A program made the position numbers and the translations under genes. The notes under the pieces were generated by a model, which ran no database searches, had not been told where the DNA came from, and saw only the letters and a list, made by a program, of their open reading frames with translations. A stretch of DNA of 64,000 nucleotides from Cellulophaga sp. F20128. GTDB lineage: Bacteria; Bacteroidota; Bacteroidia; Flavobacteriales; Flavobacteriaceae. The stretch covers positions 124,001 through 188,000 of the forward strand of contig NZ_JALKBA010000001.1 in assembly GCF_023015805.1 (NCBI RefSeq), read 5' to 3'. This document shows, piece by piece, positions 8,813-18,526 of the stretch (position 1 is the first letter of the stretch; the number at the start of each line of letters is the position of its first letter).

Positions 8813-10119
8813 ATGCCTTTCTTTTTCAAAAAATAGACAATGCCGGACTAATCCTTTTCCGTATTTTTTTTGGAATTTTAATTAGCTTAGAGTGCTATGG
8901 TGCACTCCTAACCGGGTGGGTTAAAAGAAATCTTGTCGATCCTAAATTTACCTTTACTTTCATTGGTTTTGAATGGCTGTCTGTTTTTACAGGTAGTGGA
9001 ATGTATGCCTATTTTTTTTGCATGGGTACTTTGGGAATTCTCATCGCTTTAGGCTACAAATACAGAGTTGCGATCTTCGCCTTTACGCTTCTGTGGGCCG
9101 GAGCCTACCTGATGCAAAAAACAGCATACAACAACCACTATTATTTACTGCTTTTAATTGCCAGTATACTCTGTTTCTTTCCAGCTAATGCAGCATATTC
9201 TTTGGATGCTAAATACAATCCAAAACTTAGAAGCAATACCATGTACGCTTACTTTAAATGGATTATCGTACTTCAATTATGTATCGTTTACACCTTTGCT
9301 TCCGTAGCCAAGCTTTATGCAGATTGGCTAGATTATGGATTTATAAAAATACTCATGCAGGACAAGGCAGGTTACCCATTAATTGGCGGACTATTACAAG
9401 AACCATGGGTACATCAACTAATCGCTATTTTTGGTATTGTTTTTGACTTCCTAATAATCCCTGCCCTACTTTGGAAACCTACCCGTAAAATAGCCTTTTT
9501 AATCGCTATATTTTTTCATCTGTTTAACTCCATCGTATTTCAAATAGGCATTTTCCCCTATTTAGCCCTTGCCTTTACGGTCTTCTTTTTTGAGCCTCAA
9601 ACCCTACGTAAAATATTCTTTAAAAAAGCTTTAAATTATCCTACAATTAACCCCAAGGAACCAAAATTAAAAAAAGTGATCTATACGCTATGGACTGTAT
9701 ATTTCCTCTTTCAAATAGGGTTGCCTCTTCGTCATCATTTTATTAAAGATGCTGTGGTATGGACCGAAGAGGGACATAGGCTGAGTTGGCGTATGATGCT
9801 CCGTACGCGCGGTGGCACTATTAATTTCACTACGATAAACAAAACAACGAAAGAAAAAAAACAGATAAACCTGGCCGATTATCTCACCAACAAACAACAG
9901 AGAAAAGTTAGCTCTTATCCCGATTTTATATGGCAGTTTGCCCAGCATTTAAAACAAGAAGCTTTGGCTAAAAATGAAGAAATTTCAGTTTTTGTGCGCT
10001 CTAGCGTTAGTATAAATGGGAAAGCTTTTGCTCCTTTTATAGACCCTACGGTAGATTTGGCTAAGGAGGAATGGCATCATTTTAAACACCATTCGTGGAT
10101 TCTCCCGAGTGGCTATTAG
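8809..10119 (+). CDS. HTTM-domain membrane protein (vitamin K-dependent gamma-carboxylase-like)
   Basis: A 436-residue polytopic membrane protein. Roughly the first 310 residues contain multiple hydrophobic helices (for example IALGYKYRVAIFAFTLLWAG and YLLLLIASILCFFPA), matching the horizontally transferred transmembrane (HTTM) domain shared with vitamin K-dependent gamma-glutamyl carboxylase. A soluble C-terminal part contains GHRLSWRMMLRTRGG, reminiscent of the conserved region after the membrane domain. The biochemical function of bacterial members is largely unestablished. The ATGA overlap with ribF suggests co-expression; a flavin link is speculation. Confidence 0.85.
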   Translation: MNAFLFQKIDNAGLILFRIFFGILISLECYGALLTGWVKRNLVDPKFTFTFIGFEWLSVFTGSGMYAYFFCMGTLGILIALGYKYRVAIFAFTLLWAGAYLMQKTAYNNHYYLLLLIASILCFFPANAAYSLDAKYNPKLRSNTMYAYFKWIIVLQLCIVYTFASVAKLYADWLDYGFIKILMQDKAGYPLIGGLLQEPWVHQLIAIFGIVFDFLIIPALLWKPTRKIAFLIAIFFHLFNSIVFQIGIFPYLALAFTVFFFEPQTLRKIFFKKALNYPTINPKEPKLKKVIYTLWTVYFLFQIGLPLRHHFIKDAVVWTEEGHRLSWRMMLRTRGGTINFTTINKTTKEKKQINLADYLTNKQQRKVSSYPDFIWQFAQHLKQEALAKNEEISVFVRSSVSINGKAFAPFIDPTVDLAKEEWHHFKHHSWILPSGY

Positions 10120-10209
10120 CAGCCGCTTTCTTTTTTATACCTAAAATCTTTTCTTCGGATTAAAATAGACTTTAGACATGCAATCTTTCTAACTTTCAAC
10201 ATTTAATCC

Positions 10210-10217
10210 TAAATTTG
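10210..10217 (+). promoter_or_regulatory. -7 promoter element for serS
   Basis: TAAATTTG is an exact match to the TAnnTTTG -7 consensus, 17 nt before the serS ATG. That implies a very short leader of about 12 nt. Confidence 0.55.
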
Positions 10218-10234
10218 CCACCAAATAAAAAACA

Positions 10235-11506
10235 ATGCTACAGCTTCAAGCTATTCGTGAACAAAAAGAAGAGATCATAATCGCCCTAAAAAAGCGAAAT
10301 ATCGACGCAGCTCCTTTGCTAAACAGCGTTATTTCATTTGATGAAAAACGCCGAGAAGCACAAACCAAATTAGATAATACCCTTGCCGAAAGCAACAAAC
10401 TATCTAAAGAAATTGGGCAGCTTTTTAAATCCGGAAAAGCGCAAGAAGCTACGGCATTAAAAGAACGTACTGTTGTTTTAAAAGAAGAGGTAAAGGTGCT
10501 GCAAGAAGAATTAAATACCGCTGCAGATGAATTACAATCTTTACTGTATCAAATTCCGAACGTACCGCATGCTAGCGTTCCTGCAGGAAGTACAGAAGAC
10601 GATAATGAAGAAATTTTTAAGGAGGGCGACATTCCTAAATTGATAGATAACGCCTTACCCCATTGGGAGCTTGCTAAAAAATATGATATTATAGATTTTG
10701 AGTTAGGTGTTAAAATTGCCGGTGCCGGTTTTCCTGTATACAAAGGAAAAGGTGCTCGGCTACAACGGGCCCTCATCTCTTATTTCCTTGACAAAAATAC
10801 AGCAGCTGGCTATACTGAAATTCAAGTTCCCCATTTGGTTAATGAGGTTTCTGGTTATGGCACTGGGCAATTACCCGACAAAGAAGGGCAAATGTATCAT
10901 ATAACTGCAGATGACTTATACTTAATACCCACCGCAGAAGTTCCAGTTACTAATATTTTCAGGGATACTATTGTAAATGAAAAAGATTTTCCCATCTGTT
11001 ATACAGGTTATACCCCTTGCTTTAGAAGAGAAGCAGGAAGTTATGGAGCACACGTTCGCGGGTTAAACAGATTGCATCAGTTTGATAAGGTCGAAATTGT
11101 ACGCGTAGAACACCCTAACAATTCTTTTGCTGCCCTAGACGGTATGGTAGAACACATTAAAACCATCTTAAGAGAGCTTAAGCTACCCTATCGTATATTA
11201 CGTCTTTGCGGAGGTGACCTTGGGTTTACTGCAGCGCTAACATTTGATTTTGAAGTGTTTTCTACGGCACAAGACCGATGGTTAGAAATTAGCTCAGTTT
11301 CTAATTTTGAAACCTACCAAGCCAACAGGCTAAAATTACGTTTTAAAGATGAAAATGGAAAAAGTCAATTTGCCCATACTTTAAACGGTAGTTCTTTAGC
11401 ATTACCGCGAGTTTTGGCTGGGATATTAGAAAATTATCAAACTGAAGATGGGATTAAAATACCAGAGGTATTAATTCCGTATTGTGGGTTTGACACCATA
11501 GATTAA
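10235..11506 (+). CDS. serS: seryl-tRNA synthetase
   Basis: Charges tRNA-Ser (and tRNA-Sec where present) with serine. At 423 residues it is a full-length class II enzyme. The N-terminal 110 residues form the long antiparallel coiled coil that contacts the tRNA variable arm (Lys/Glu-rich, for example KSGKAQEATALKERT). The catalytic core carries motif 2 (PCFRREAGSYG) and motif 3 (NGSSLALPRVLAGILEN). It is flanked by short gaps and appears monocistronic. Confidence 0.98.
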   Translation: MLQLQAIREQKEEIIIALKKRNIDAAPLLNSVISFDEKRREAQTKLDNTLAESNKLSKEIGQLFKSGKAQEATALKERTVVLKEEVKVLQEELNTAADELQSLLYQIPNVPHASVPAGSTEDDNEEIFKEGDIPKLIDNALPHWELAKKYDIIDFELGVKIAGAGFPVYKGKGARLQRALISYFLDKNTAAGYTEIQVPHLVNEVSGYGTGQLPDKEGQMYHITADDLYLIPTAEVPVTNIFRDTIVNEKDFPICYTGYTPCFRREAGSYGAHVRGLNRLHQFDKVEIVRVEHPNNSFAALDGMVEHIKTILRELKLPYRILRLCGGDLGFTAALTFDFEVFSTAQDRWLEISSVSNFETYQANRLKLRFKDENGKSQFAHTLNGSSLALPRVLAGILENYQTEDGIKIPEVLIPYCGFDTID

Positions 11507-11563
11507 AGTGGTTTTATAAACAACTATCCATATTCTTGGTATCTTTACGGAAAATTAAATTTC

Positions 11564-13348
11564 TTGAAGTTATTTGTATTTGTTTTGGTCTTTTGTTTTG
11601 CGCAATGTATAACTGCGCAAAATAGTTTTTTGGCCAAACAATATTTTGATGATGGGGATTTTGAAAAAGCGGTTGTTTTCTACGAAAAACTAGTGGAAGA
11701 AAACCCCAGACGTACAGATTATTATACGAACCTCATAAGCTGTTACCAGCAACTAGAGCGCTATGATGCCGCAGAGAGTCTAATTGCGATGAAGTTACAA
11801 GAACTTAATGCACATCCGGTTTATTATATAGAATTAGGTCATAATTACACCTTACAAGGCAAGGATGCTGAAGCTACTAAAAACTATGAAATTGCTTATG
11901 AATCTGTATTAAAAAATCCAAATAATGGATATGGTATAGGCTATCGCTTTCAAGGATATTCGCTTTTAGACTACGCTTCAAAAACTTATATCAAAGCCAT
12001 GGAATTAAATCCGAAATTTGATTTTAATTTTCAATTGGCGCGTATTTATGGGGAACAAGGAGCCATTGAAAAAATGTTTAGTAGCTACTTAGCCCTGGTA
12101 GGCCAAGACAAAGACGAACTAGCTGCAGTGATCCGTAGCATCGATGATTTTATTTCTTCCGATGCCGAAGATGAAAACAATATTAAATTTAAAAGAGCCG
12201 TTTTAAAACAGGCCCAGAATAATCCAGATGTAATTTGGAATGAATTATTGAGTTGGTTATTTATAGAGCAAAAGCAGTACAACAGTGCCTTTAATCAAGA
12301 AAAAGCAATTTACAAAAGGTCTGAAGAGGGCAACTTAAAACGGTTGAATATCTTGGGAAACATTGCGTTAAAAGAAGGTGAGAAAGATACCGCAAAAGAT
12401 ATTTTTAGCTATATAGTTGATAACAGTATTGAAAATAACACTACACTAAATGCCCAACTACATATCATTGCAATTGATTTAGAATTGTCTGATGATAAGC
12501 AATTAGATGACGCTCAGAAATCGTACGAATCCTTACTAGAAACCTACGGCTATAAATCGAGCAGCTTGCTACTACTTACCTCCTACGCCAATTTTTTAAC
12601 TTTTAAGAAAGAAACCCCTACCCAAGCCATAGCTATTCTTAAAAAAGCCTTAGAGCTGCCCTTAAATAAATACAGTAAAGCATATGTGAAAATGGCTTTG
12701 GGAGACATATTGGTATACCATAAAAAATTCAATGAGGCTTTAATCTATTTTACCCAAATTCAGAAAGAATTAAAAAATGATGTTTTAGGCCAAAACGCAA
12801 GGTATAAGGTAGCACAAGCTAGTTTTTACAAAGGCGATTTTGATTGGGCCCTGAATCAATTAAAAGTATTGCGCAGTTCCACTTCGCAACTCATAGCCAA
12901 TGACGCTATGCAATTAAGCCTATTAATATCAGACAATTCACTTCAGGATTCTACACAAACCGCTCTAAAAAAATATGCCACTGCAGATTTATTGGCATAC
13001 CAAAACAAAACCAGAGAAGCCATTACGGTTTTAGATGATATTCTAATAAACCACAAAGGAGAAAAAATTGAAGATGAAGCCCTTTTAAAGCAGGGACAAT
13101 TATTAGAAAAATTAAAAAAATATGAAGAAGCTGAATTTAATTACCTGAAAATAGTTGAATTTTACGGGAACGATATCTTGGCCGATGATGCCCATTACGC
13201 TTTGGGGGAAATGTATCGCAATGTGTTTGATAACATTGAAAAAGCAAAATATCATTACGAGAAAATAATATACAGTTATCAAGACAGTTACTATTTTCCA
13301 ACGGCTCGAAAAGAATTTAGAAAACTAAGAGGGGACATCATTAATTAA
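11564..13348 (+). CDS. secreted/periplasmic tetratricopeptide-repeat protein
   Basis: 594 residues starting at a TTG that gives an immediate signal peptide (KLFVFVLVFCFAQCITAQ). No upstream in-frame start exists, and later Met codons would lose the signal. The rest is alpha-helical with TPR-type repeats, for example YFDDGDFEKAVVFYEKLVEE at about 25-45, plus further repeats around 395-425 and 505-585. The TPR scaffold mediates protein-protein contacts; the partner is unknown. A TATCTTTA box just upstream is a plausible -7 element. Similar TPR proteins are widespread in Flavobacteriia next to serS. Confidence 0.85.
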   Translation: MKLFVFVLVFCFAQCITAQNSFLAKQYFDDGDFEKAVVFYEKLVEENPRRTDYYTNLISCYQQLERYDAAESLIAMKLQELNAHPVYYIELGHNYTLQGKDAEATKNYEIAYESVLKNPNNGYGIGYRFQGYSLLDYASKTYIKAMELNPKFDFNFQLARIYGEQGAIEKMFSSYLALVGQDKDELAAVIRSIDDFISSDAEDENNIKFKRAVLKQAQNNPDVIWNELLSWLFIEQKQYNSAFNQEKAIYKRSEEGNLKRLNILGNIALKEGEKDTAKDIFSYIVDNSIENNTTLNAQLHIIAIDLELSDDKQLDDAQKSYESLLETYGYKSSSLLLLTSYANFLTFKKETPTQAIAILKKALELPLNKYSKAYVKMALGDILVYHKKFNEALIYFTQIQKELKNDVLGQNARYKVAQASFYKGDFDWALNQLKVLRSSTSQLIANDAMQLSLLISDNSLQDSTQTALKKYATADLLAYQNKTREAITVLDDILINHKGEKIEDEALLKQGQLLEKLKKYEEAEFNYLKIVEFYGNDILADDAHYALGEMYRNVFDNIEKAKYHYEKIIYSYQDSYYFPTARKEFRKLRGDIIN

Positions 13349-13355
13349 ATAGCAG

Positions 13356-13379
13356 ATGCTCTAATATAGAGGCATTTTA
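13356..13379 (+). terminator. weak intrinsic terminator
   Basis: ATGCTCT and AGAGGCAT form a short stem with one G-U pair, followed by only four T. It may reduce read-through into the DUF4286 gene rather than stop it. Confidence 0.4.
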
Positions 13380-13404
13380 AAACAATAAAACTTAAAAAGA
13401 AAAA

Positions 13405-13740
13405 ATGTATATATATAATGTAACCGTAAACATTGAAGAAGCTGTTCATTTAGACTGGTTAAATTGGATGAAAGAAACTCATATACCAGCTATGTTGGCT
13501 ACAGGGAAGTTTACCAAGGCCAAGTTATGCAAAGTCTTGGTTGAAGAAGAAATGGGAGGTGTTACCTATTCGGCACAGTATGAAACACCAAACAAAGAAA
13601 CCTTAGAGGTCTACTACAGTGAAGATGCAGACCGCTTACATCAAGAGATCAATGAAAAATTCGCGGGTAAATTTGTAACATTTAGAACCGAACTAGAAGT
13701 GATAGGTGAGGCTGTATTAACACCTTCAAACAAGAAGTAA
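13405..13740 (+). CDS. DUF4286 family protein
   Basis: A 111-residue soluble protein of the DUF4286 family, recognised from its start (MYIYNVTVNIE), the HIPAMLATGKF segment and a ferredoxin-like alternation of strands and helices. Function is unknown. It lies 46 nt upstream of rsmA and just after the TPR gene, an arrangement found in many Flavobacteriia, and is likely transcribed with rsmA-mgtE. No signal peptide or cysteine-based motif is seen. Confidence 0.85.
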   Translation: MYIYNVTVNIEEAVHLDWLNWMKETHIPAMLATGKFTKAKLCKVLVEEEMGGVTYSAQYETPNKETLEVYYSEDADRLHQEINEKFAGKFVTFRTELEVIGEAVLTPSNKK

Positions 13741-13786
13741 GAGCAGTTCAAATACCCAATTAATTATAAATTTATAGTTCCCGCAA

Positions 13787-14647
13787 ATGTCGAAAAAGAA
13801 AAAACAATTTTTCAAACAAAACAAAGCCGATCGTAAAGCTGAAAGCCCCGTTAAGGCAAAAAAGCATTTAGGACAGCATTTTTTAACTGACGAACCCATT
13901 GCGCAACAAATAGCAGAAACGCTAACCCTAAAAAATTATAAAAATATAATTGAAATTGGACCTGGAACCGGAGTACTAACAAAGTATATCTTGAAAAACG
14001 ATATAGATTTGGTCGCTATGGACCTGGACAAAGAATCCATTGCTTATTTAAATCAGAGTTTCTTACTAGAAAACCCAAGCCTATTGCAACGCAAAGGAAG
14101 TTTTAAAGTGGTAGAAGCAGATTTTCTAAAGTATGACATAGGTACTCTTTTTGGCTCAGAACAATATGCCGTAACGGGCAATTTTCCCTATAATATATCT
14201 ACACAAATTGTATTTAAAACCTTAGAGAATAAGGAACAAATACCAGAATTTACGGGGATGTTTCAAAAAGAAGTTGCGCAGCGTATTTGCTCAAAAGAAG
14301 GGAGCAAAACCTACGGTATTTTATCTGTTTTAACTCAAGCTTTTTATGAAGCCGAGTATTTGTTTACCGTACCCCCTACCGTTTTTAACCCCCCTCCTAA
14401 AGTAGATTCAGGTGTTTTACGTTTAACCCGAAAAGATAATCTTGCGTTAGGAGTAGATGAAAAATTATTCTATAAGGTGGTAAAAGCCGTATTTAATCAG
14501 CGTAGAAAAACCATTAGAAATAGTTTAAAAACCTTTGAACTTTCTGATAATCTAAAAGAAGACACTATCTTTGACAAACGTCCAGAACAATTAGCAGTTG
14601 CAGGCTTTGTGGCACTTACAAAAATGATAGCCAATGATACCGTTTAA
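13787..14647 (+). CDS. rsmA: 16S rRNA (adenine(1518)-N6/adenine(1519)-N6)-dimethyltransferase
   Basis: Dimethylates the two adjacent adenines in the 3' terminal helix of 16S rRNA during small-subunit maturation (KsgA). A 25-residue Lys-rich N-terminal extension precedes the family signature KKHLGQHFL. The SAM-binding motif [11 protein letters not shown] and the catalytic motif NFPYNIS follow, with [11 protein letters not shown] near the C-terminus. Length (286) is near normal allowing for the extension. Its 3' end overlaps mgtE by 14 nt. Confidence 0.97.
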   Translation: MSKKKKQFFKQNKADRKAESPVKAKKHLGQHFLTDEPIAQQIAETLTLKNYKNIIEIGPGTGVLTKYILKNDIDLVAMDLDKESIAYLNQSFLLENPSLLQRKGSFKVVEADFLKYDIGTLFGSEQYAVTGNFPYNISTQIVFKTLENKEQIPEFTGMFQKEVAQRICSKEGSKTYGILSVLTQAFYEAEYLFTVPPTVFNPPPKVDSGVLRLTRKDNLALGVDEKLFYKVVKAVFNQRRKTIRNSLKTFELSDNLKEDTIFDKRPEQLAVAGFVALTKMIANDTV

Positions 14648-15980
14648 ATTAACAGACGAGTTTTTAGAACAAATAGAAGGATTAATTGAAAGTAAAAACG
14701 ATACCGATCTAAAGCTTCTTTTGCACGATATTCACTTTGCGGATATCGCGGAAATTGTGAATGAACTTTCTACGGAAGACGCCACCTATCTTATAAAACT
14801 ATTAGAAAGCGATGTAACTTCCGATATCTTAACTGAACTAGATGAAGATGTTCGAGAATCTATTTTAGGAAATCTTTCTAACAAGGAAATTGCCGAAGAA
14901 TTAGATGAGTTAGATACAGATGATGCCGCAGATATTATAGGGGAATTACCTCAAGAAATTGTACAACAGGTAATTTCAGAATTAGAAGACAAAGAACATG
15001 CCAAGGACATTGTTGACCTTTTGCGATATCATGAAAATTCTGCAGGGGGATTAATGGCAAAGGAACTCGTTAAGGTTAATGAAAACTGGAATGTACTTAC
15101 TTGTGTTAAGGAAATGCGTGCACAAGCCGAGAATGTTACTAGAGTCCATTCTATATATGTAGTAGACGATGAAGACAAACTAAAGGGGAGATTATCATTA
15201 AAGGATCTTTTGACCACGTCTACAAAAACACATATCAGTGAAATTTATATCCCAAAGGTAGATTACGTTTCTGTAAACGAAAAACCAGAGGAAGTTGCCA
15301 AAATAATGACAAAATACGATTTAGAAGCTATTCCAGTCATTGATGAAATTGGCAGATTGGTGGGCAGAATTACCATTGATGATATAGTAGACGTCATCAA
15401 GGAAGAGGCTGAAAAAGATTATCAAATGGCGGCGGGTATCTCACAAGATGTAGAAGCAGATGATAGTATCTTAGAGCTTACAAAGGCACGTTTACCCTGG
15501 CTAGCCCTAGGTTTACTTGGGGGTATTGGCGCTGCATCTATTATGGGTGGCTTTGAATACCTTATGCAAAGTCATAAAATTCTATTTTTATTCACCCCAT
15601 TAATTGCAGCAATGGCTGGTAATGTTGGGGTACAATCTAGCGCCATAGTTGTGCAAGGATTGGCTAATAATGATTTAAAAGGCAGTATAACCAATAGACT
15701 ATTTAAAGAGATGCTATTAGCAGCTCTAAATGGCGTTATTCTGGCTTTGTTTTTATTCGGATTTGTATGGATTTACAAAGGTGAATTAGCAGTAGCAATT
15801 GCCGTGTCTGTTTCTCTGGTTGCCGTAATTATTGTAGCTGGTTTAATTGGGACATTTGTACCTTTATTTTTACACAAAAGAGGTATAGATCCTGCCATTG
15901 CCACAGGACCCTTTATTACTACTAGTAATGATATTTTTGGGATTCTAATTTACTTTTCTATAGCAAAAATGTTTTTATAA
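14634..15980 (+). CDS. mgtE: magnesium transporter MgtE
   Basis: A 448-residue Mg2+ channel/transporter of the inner membrane. The N-terminal domain is acidic and helical (about 1-125), with repeated ELD/ELE segments that sense Mg2+. Two CBS domains follow (about 130-255), then a plug helix and five transmembrane helices (about 280-448) including the pore motif [10 protein letters not shown]. The ATG lies inside the end of rsmA (14-nt overlap), suggesting coupling. In homologues, Mg2+ binding at the N and CBS domains closes the pore. Confidence 0.96.
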   Translation: MIPFKLTDEFLEQIEGLIESKNDTDLKLLLHDIHFADIAEIVNELSTEDATYLIKLLESDVTSDILTELDEDVRESILGNLSNKEIAEELDELDTDDAADIIGELPQEIVQQVISELEDKEHAKDIVDLLRYHENSAGGLMAKELVKVNENWNVLTCVKEMRAQAENVTRVHSIYVVDDEDKLKGRLSLKDLLTTSTKTHISEIYIPKVDYVSVNEKPEEVAKIMTKYDLEAIPVIDEIGRLVGRITIDDIVDVIKEEAEKDYQMAAGISQDVEADDSILELTKARLPWLALGLLGGIGAASIMGGFEYLMQSHKILFLFTPLIAAMAGNVGVQSSAIVVQGLANNDLKGSITNRLFKEMLLAALNGVILALFLFGFVWIYKGELAVAIAVSVSLVAVIIVAGLIGTFVPLFLHKRGIDPAIATGPFITTSNDIFGILIYFSIAKMFL

Positions 15981-16011
15981 AAAATGCTATTCGTAGTGAT
16001 GCGTCATTCTA

Positions 16012-16050
16012 AGGCTAACTAAAAGTTAAGGTTTTATTTTTTGTTAGCCT
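16012..16050 (+). repeat. inverted repeat downstream of mgtE
   Basis: AGGCTAAC and GTTAGCCT are perfect complements separated by 23 nt. There is no clean U-run after the second arm, so termination is possible but unproven. Confidence 0.4.
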
Positions 16051-16183
16051 ATTAGGTTTCAGATAATTAATTTCAATTGCTTTCATAGAAGCCTAGATTA
16101 TTATTATTTTGCCGCTACCCAAAGTAGCTATTTTACCTTATACCCAAGTGAGCACCTTACTTAATGACCAAACAACGCCATAA

Positions 16184-17146
16184 ATGAATCCATTTTTTAA
16201 ATATATCATCTCGGGAGTTACCAAGTATGAATTAAGAAAACAACAACTTTCTAATGTTCAGATTGCCGCTAAGATAAAAAATAGAAGAGTAGAATTTTCT
16301 CATTTAATACACGACAGTATTTTTATTTTTATCGGTATTTGTTCGGCTTGTTTTGGCTTAAAAGGTTTTCTTTTACCCAACCAGTTCATAGATGGCGGTG
16401 TAACTGGCATCTCATTAATACTCGCAGAGGGCACAGGCTTACCTTTGTCTATTTTACTTGTCATAATCAACATTCCTTTTGTTATAATGGGATATTCTAC
16501 CATCAGCAAAAAATTTGCCATTAAAAGTATCATTGCCATCCTATTATTGGCCATTGCAGTACACTATATAGAACTACCTACCATTACAGACGACAAATTA
16601 CTTATTTCCGTTTTTGGAGGCTTCTTTTTAGGCTTGGGAATTGGCCTTACGATACGTGGCGGTTCTGTTATTGATGGCACAGAGGTATTGGCAATCTTTA
16701 TTAACCGAAAAGCTGCTTTGACTATTGGCGATGTAATTTTAATCTTTAACCTCTTTATTTTTATTGCAGCCGCCTATGTTTTTGATATTGAAACAGCATT
16801 ATACGCCATATTAACCTATTTGGCCGCGTCTAAAACCGTAGATTTTGTAGTCTCCGGATTAGAAGAATACGTGGGTGTTACCATCATCTCGTCAAAGACA
16901 GAAGAAGTAAGACTTATGATTATTGAAAAAATGGGAAGAGGTTGTACCCTATACGACGGCAAAAGAGGATACGCAAAAAGAGGCGAATTACTAAAGCCAC
17001 AAGAAATAATATACACCCTATTAACCCGATTGGAACTCGCACGATTGCAAACAGAAATAGATAAAATTGACAAGGATGCCTTTATTGTCATGAGCAGTAT
17101 TAAAGATGTTAAAGGGGGTATGATTAAAAAGCGGACTATTAAGTAA
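16184..17146 (+). CDS. YitT family membrane protein (DUF161/DUF2179)
   Basis: A 320-residue inner-membrane protein. After a 35-residue basic cytosolic segment come about five to six hydrophobic helices (residues about 45-220) with the family-type segment GLKGFLLPNQFIDGGVTGIS. The soluble C-terminal DUF2179 domain (about 225-310) includes RGCTLYDGKRGY. The transport substrate or function of the family is not established. A TTATTTTG box upstream resembles a -7 promoter element. It is followed closely by the broken DUF1801 gene. Confidence 0.9.
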   Translation: MNPFFKYIISGVTKYELRKQQLSNVQIAAKIKNRRVEFSHLIHDSIFIFIGICSACFGLKGFLLPNQFIDGGVTGISLILAEGTGLPLSILLVIINIPFVIMGYSTISKKFAIKSIIAILLLAIAVHYIELPTITDDKLLISVFGGFFLGLGIGLTIRGGSVIDGTEVLAIFINRKAALTIGDVILIFNLFIFIAAAYVFDIETALYAILTYLAASKTVDFVVSGLEEYVGVTIISSKTEEVRLMIIEKMGRGCTLYDGKRGYAKRGELLKPQEIIYTLLTRLELARLQTEIDKIDKDAFIVMSSIKDVKGGMIKKRTIK

Positions 17147-17159
17147 ACCGTTGCTTTAA

Positions 17160-17524
17160 ATGAATAAGGTTTACAAATACACAACAGCATTCTCTGTAGA
17201 AAAACAGGCCATTATAAAGGAAGTAAGTCCGGTTATTTTACAACTTGCGCCATATACAGAGGAAAATATCAGTTATGGAATGCCAGCCTATAGGTTAAAA
17301 GGCCTACCCTTGTTTACTACGCTGCATACAGAAATCATATCGATTTCTATGCCACAGCTTCGGGCCATACTAAGTTTGTATCCGAGTTTTCTGTGTACAA
17401 ACAAGGCAAAGGCGCCGTGCAATTTCCATGAGACAAACCACTACCTTTAGGTCTCATTAAAAAAATTGTACAATTTAGAATCCTAGAAAACACTGAAATA
17501 GCAACTCCAAAAAATAAAAAATAA
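17160..17524 (+). pseudogene. DUF1801 (YdhG-like) gene broken by a frameshift and a nonsense codon
   Basis: From ATG 17160 the protein reads as a DUF1801 domain through ENISYGMPAYRLKGLPL, then loses similarity. The expected continuation appears in the frame offset by one base: VYYAAYRNHIDFYATASG and KQGKGAVQFP. That places a one-base deletion at about 17310-17312. In this second frame a TGA at 17429-17431 replaces the usual Leu of the FPLDKPLP motif. DKPLPLGLIKKIVQFR then continues to a TAA at 17522-17524. Two separate lesions argue for a real pseudogene. The final TAA overlaps the next ATG by one base, so the original gene probably sat in an operon with it. Confidence 0.88.
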
Positions 17525-18498
17525 TGACCATAAAGTTTTTTAAAATAGTGCTATTGCTAATTGTTTTTTCCGCTTGCAAACAAAAGGAGAAACAGACAAA
17601 TGTTATTTCAAACACTACTATAAAAACCAAGTACAAAACATCCTTGATCATTTTGGGTACGGTTCAAGATGCTGGCTCACCACACATTGCCTGTACAAAA
17701 GATTGCTGCAGCCTTTTATTGGAACATCCAGATAAAAACAGAAAAGTAGTCTCCTTAGGTGTCATAGACTCAGAAAATAAAACCACCTATCTTTTTGAAG
17801 CTACCCCAGATATAACAACACAATTAAAAACCTTAAAAAAAAGTGCTAATTTTAATGCTAGTGAAACCCCTAATGGTATTTTTTTAACACACGCTCATAT
17901 TGGCCATTATACCGGGTTGATGTATTTAGGAAAGGAGGCTATCAATGCAAAACGAACTCCTGTTTATGCAATGCCAAAAATGAAATTATTTTTAGAAAAT
18001 AATGGCCCTTGGAGTCAGTTGGTTACGAATAATAACATCGAAATTAAAGAAATGCAACAGCTCGTTCCTTTGCAACTTACCTCCAATTTAAAAATTGTTC
18101 CCTTTTCTGTACCACATCGGGATGAGTTTTCTGAAACGGTTGGCTACACTATTGTTGGCCCTAACAAAAAAGCTTTATTTATTCCCGATATTGATAAATG
18201 GGAAAAATGGGATCAAGATATTAAAGCACAAATTGCCAAGGTAGACTACGCCTTTATCGATGCTACTTTCTTTGATAGCGAAGAAATAAACAACAGGGAT
18301 ATTTCAGAAATACCACATCCGTTTGTGATAGAAAGTATGCAACTTTTTTCTAAGTTGTCATCAAAAGAAAAAAGTAAAATCAATTTTATTCATTTTAACC
18401 ATACAAACCCTGCTTTACATATAGGCAGTCCTAAAGCACAGCTAATTTTAGAAAACGGATTTAATATCGCTCAAATTAACGATATTTATGGCTTATAA
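17524..18498 (+). CDS. PqqB-like metallo-beta-lactamase-fold lipoprotein
   Basis: A 324-residue protein with a lipoprotein signal (LLLIVFSAC, Cys about residue 18). The body resembles the PqqB group of metallo-hydrolases: LGTVQDAGSPHIACTKDCC near the start, the metal-binding motif THAHIGHYTG (HxHxxH), a further His in SVPHRDEFSETVG, and IHFNHTNP near the end. No pqqA, C, D or E is nearby, so PQQ synthesis is unlikely. Hydrolysis of an unknown ester or phosphoester in the periplasm is the best guess. It is 28 nt upstream of ggt and probably co-transcribed with it. Confidence 0.82.
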   Translation: MTIKFFKIVLLLIVFSACKQKEKQTNVISNTTIKTKYKTSLIILGTVQDAGSPHIACTKDCCSLLLEHPDKNRKVVSLGVIDSENKTTYLFEATPDITTQLKTLKKSANFNASETPNGIFLTHAHIGHYTGLMYLGKEAINAKRTPVYAMPKMKLFLENNGPWSQLVTNNNIEIKEMQQLVPLQLTSNLKIVPFSVPHRDEFSETVGYTIVGPNKKALFIPDIDKWEKWDQDIKAQIAKVDYAFIDATFFDSEEINNRDISEIPHPFVIESMQLFSKLSSKEKSKINFIHFNHTNPALHIGSPKAQLILENGFNIAQINDIYGL

Positions 18499-18526
18499 TT
18501 TTTCAGGAAACTAACACCTACAACGG

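Noticed and set aside
17524-18498. PQQ biosynthesis locus
   Set aside because: Only a PqqB-like protein is present; it is a lipoprotein, and no pqqA, C, D or E is seen.
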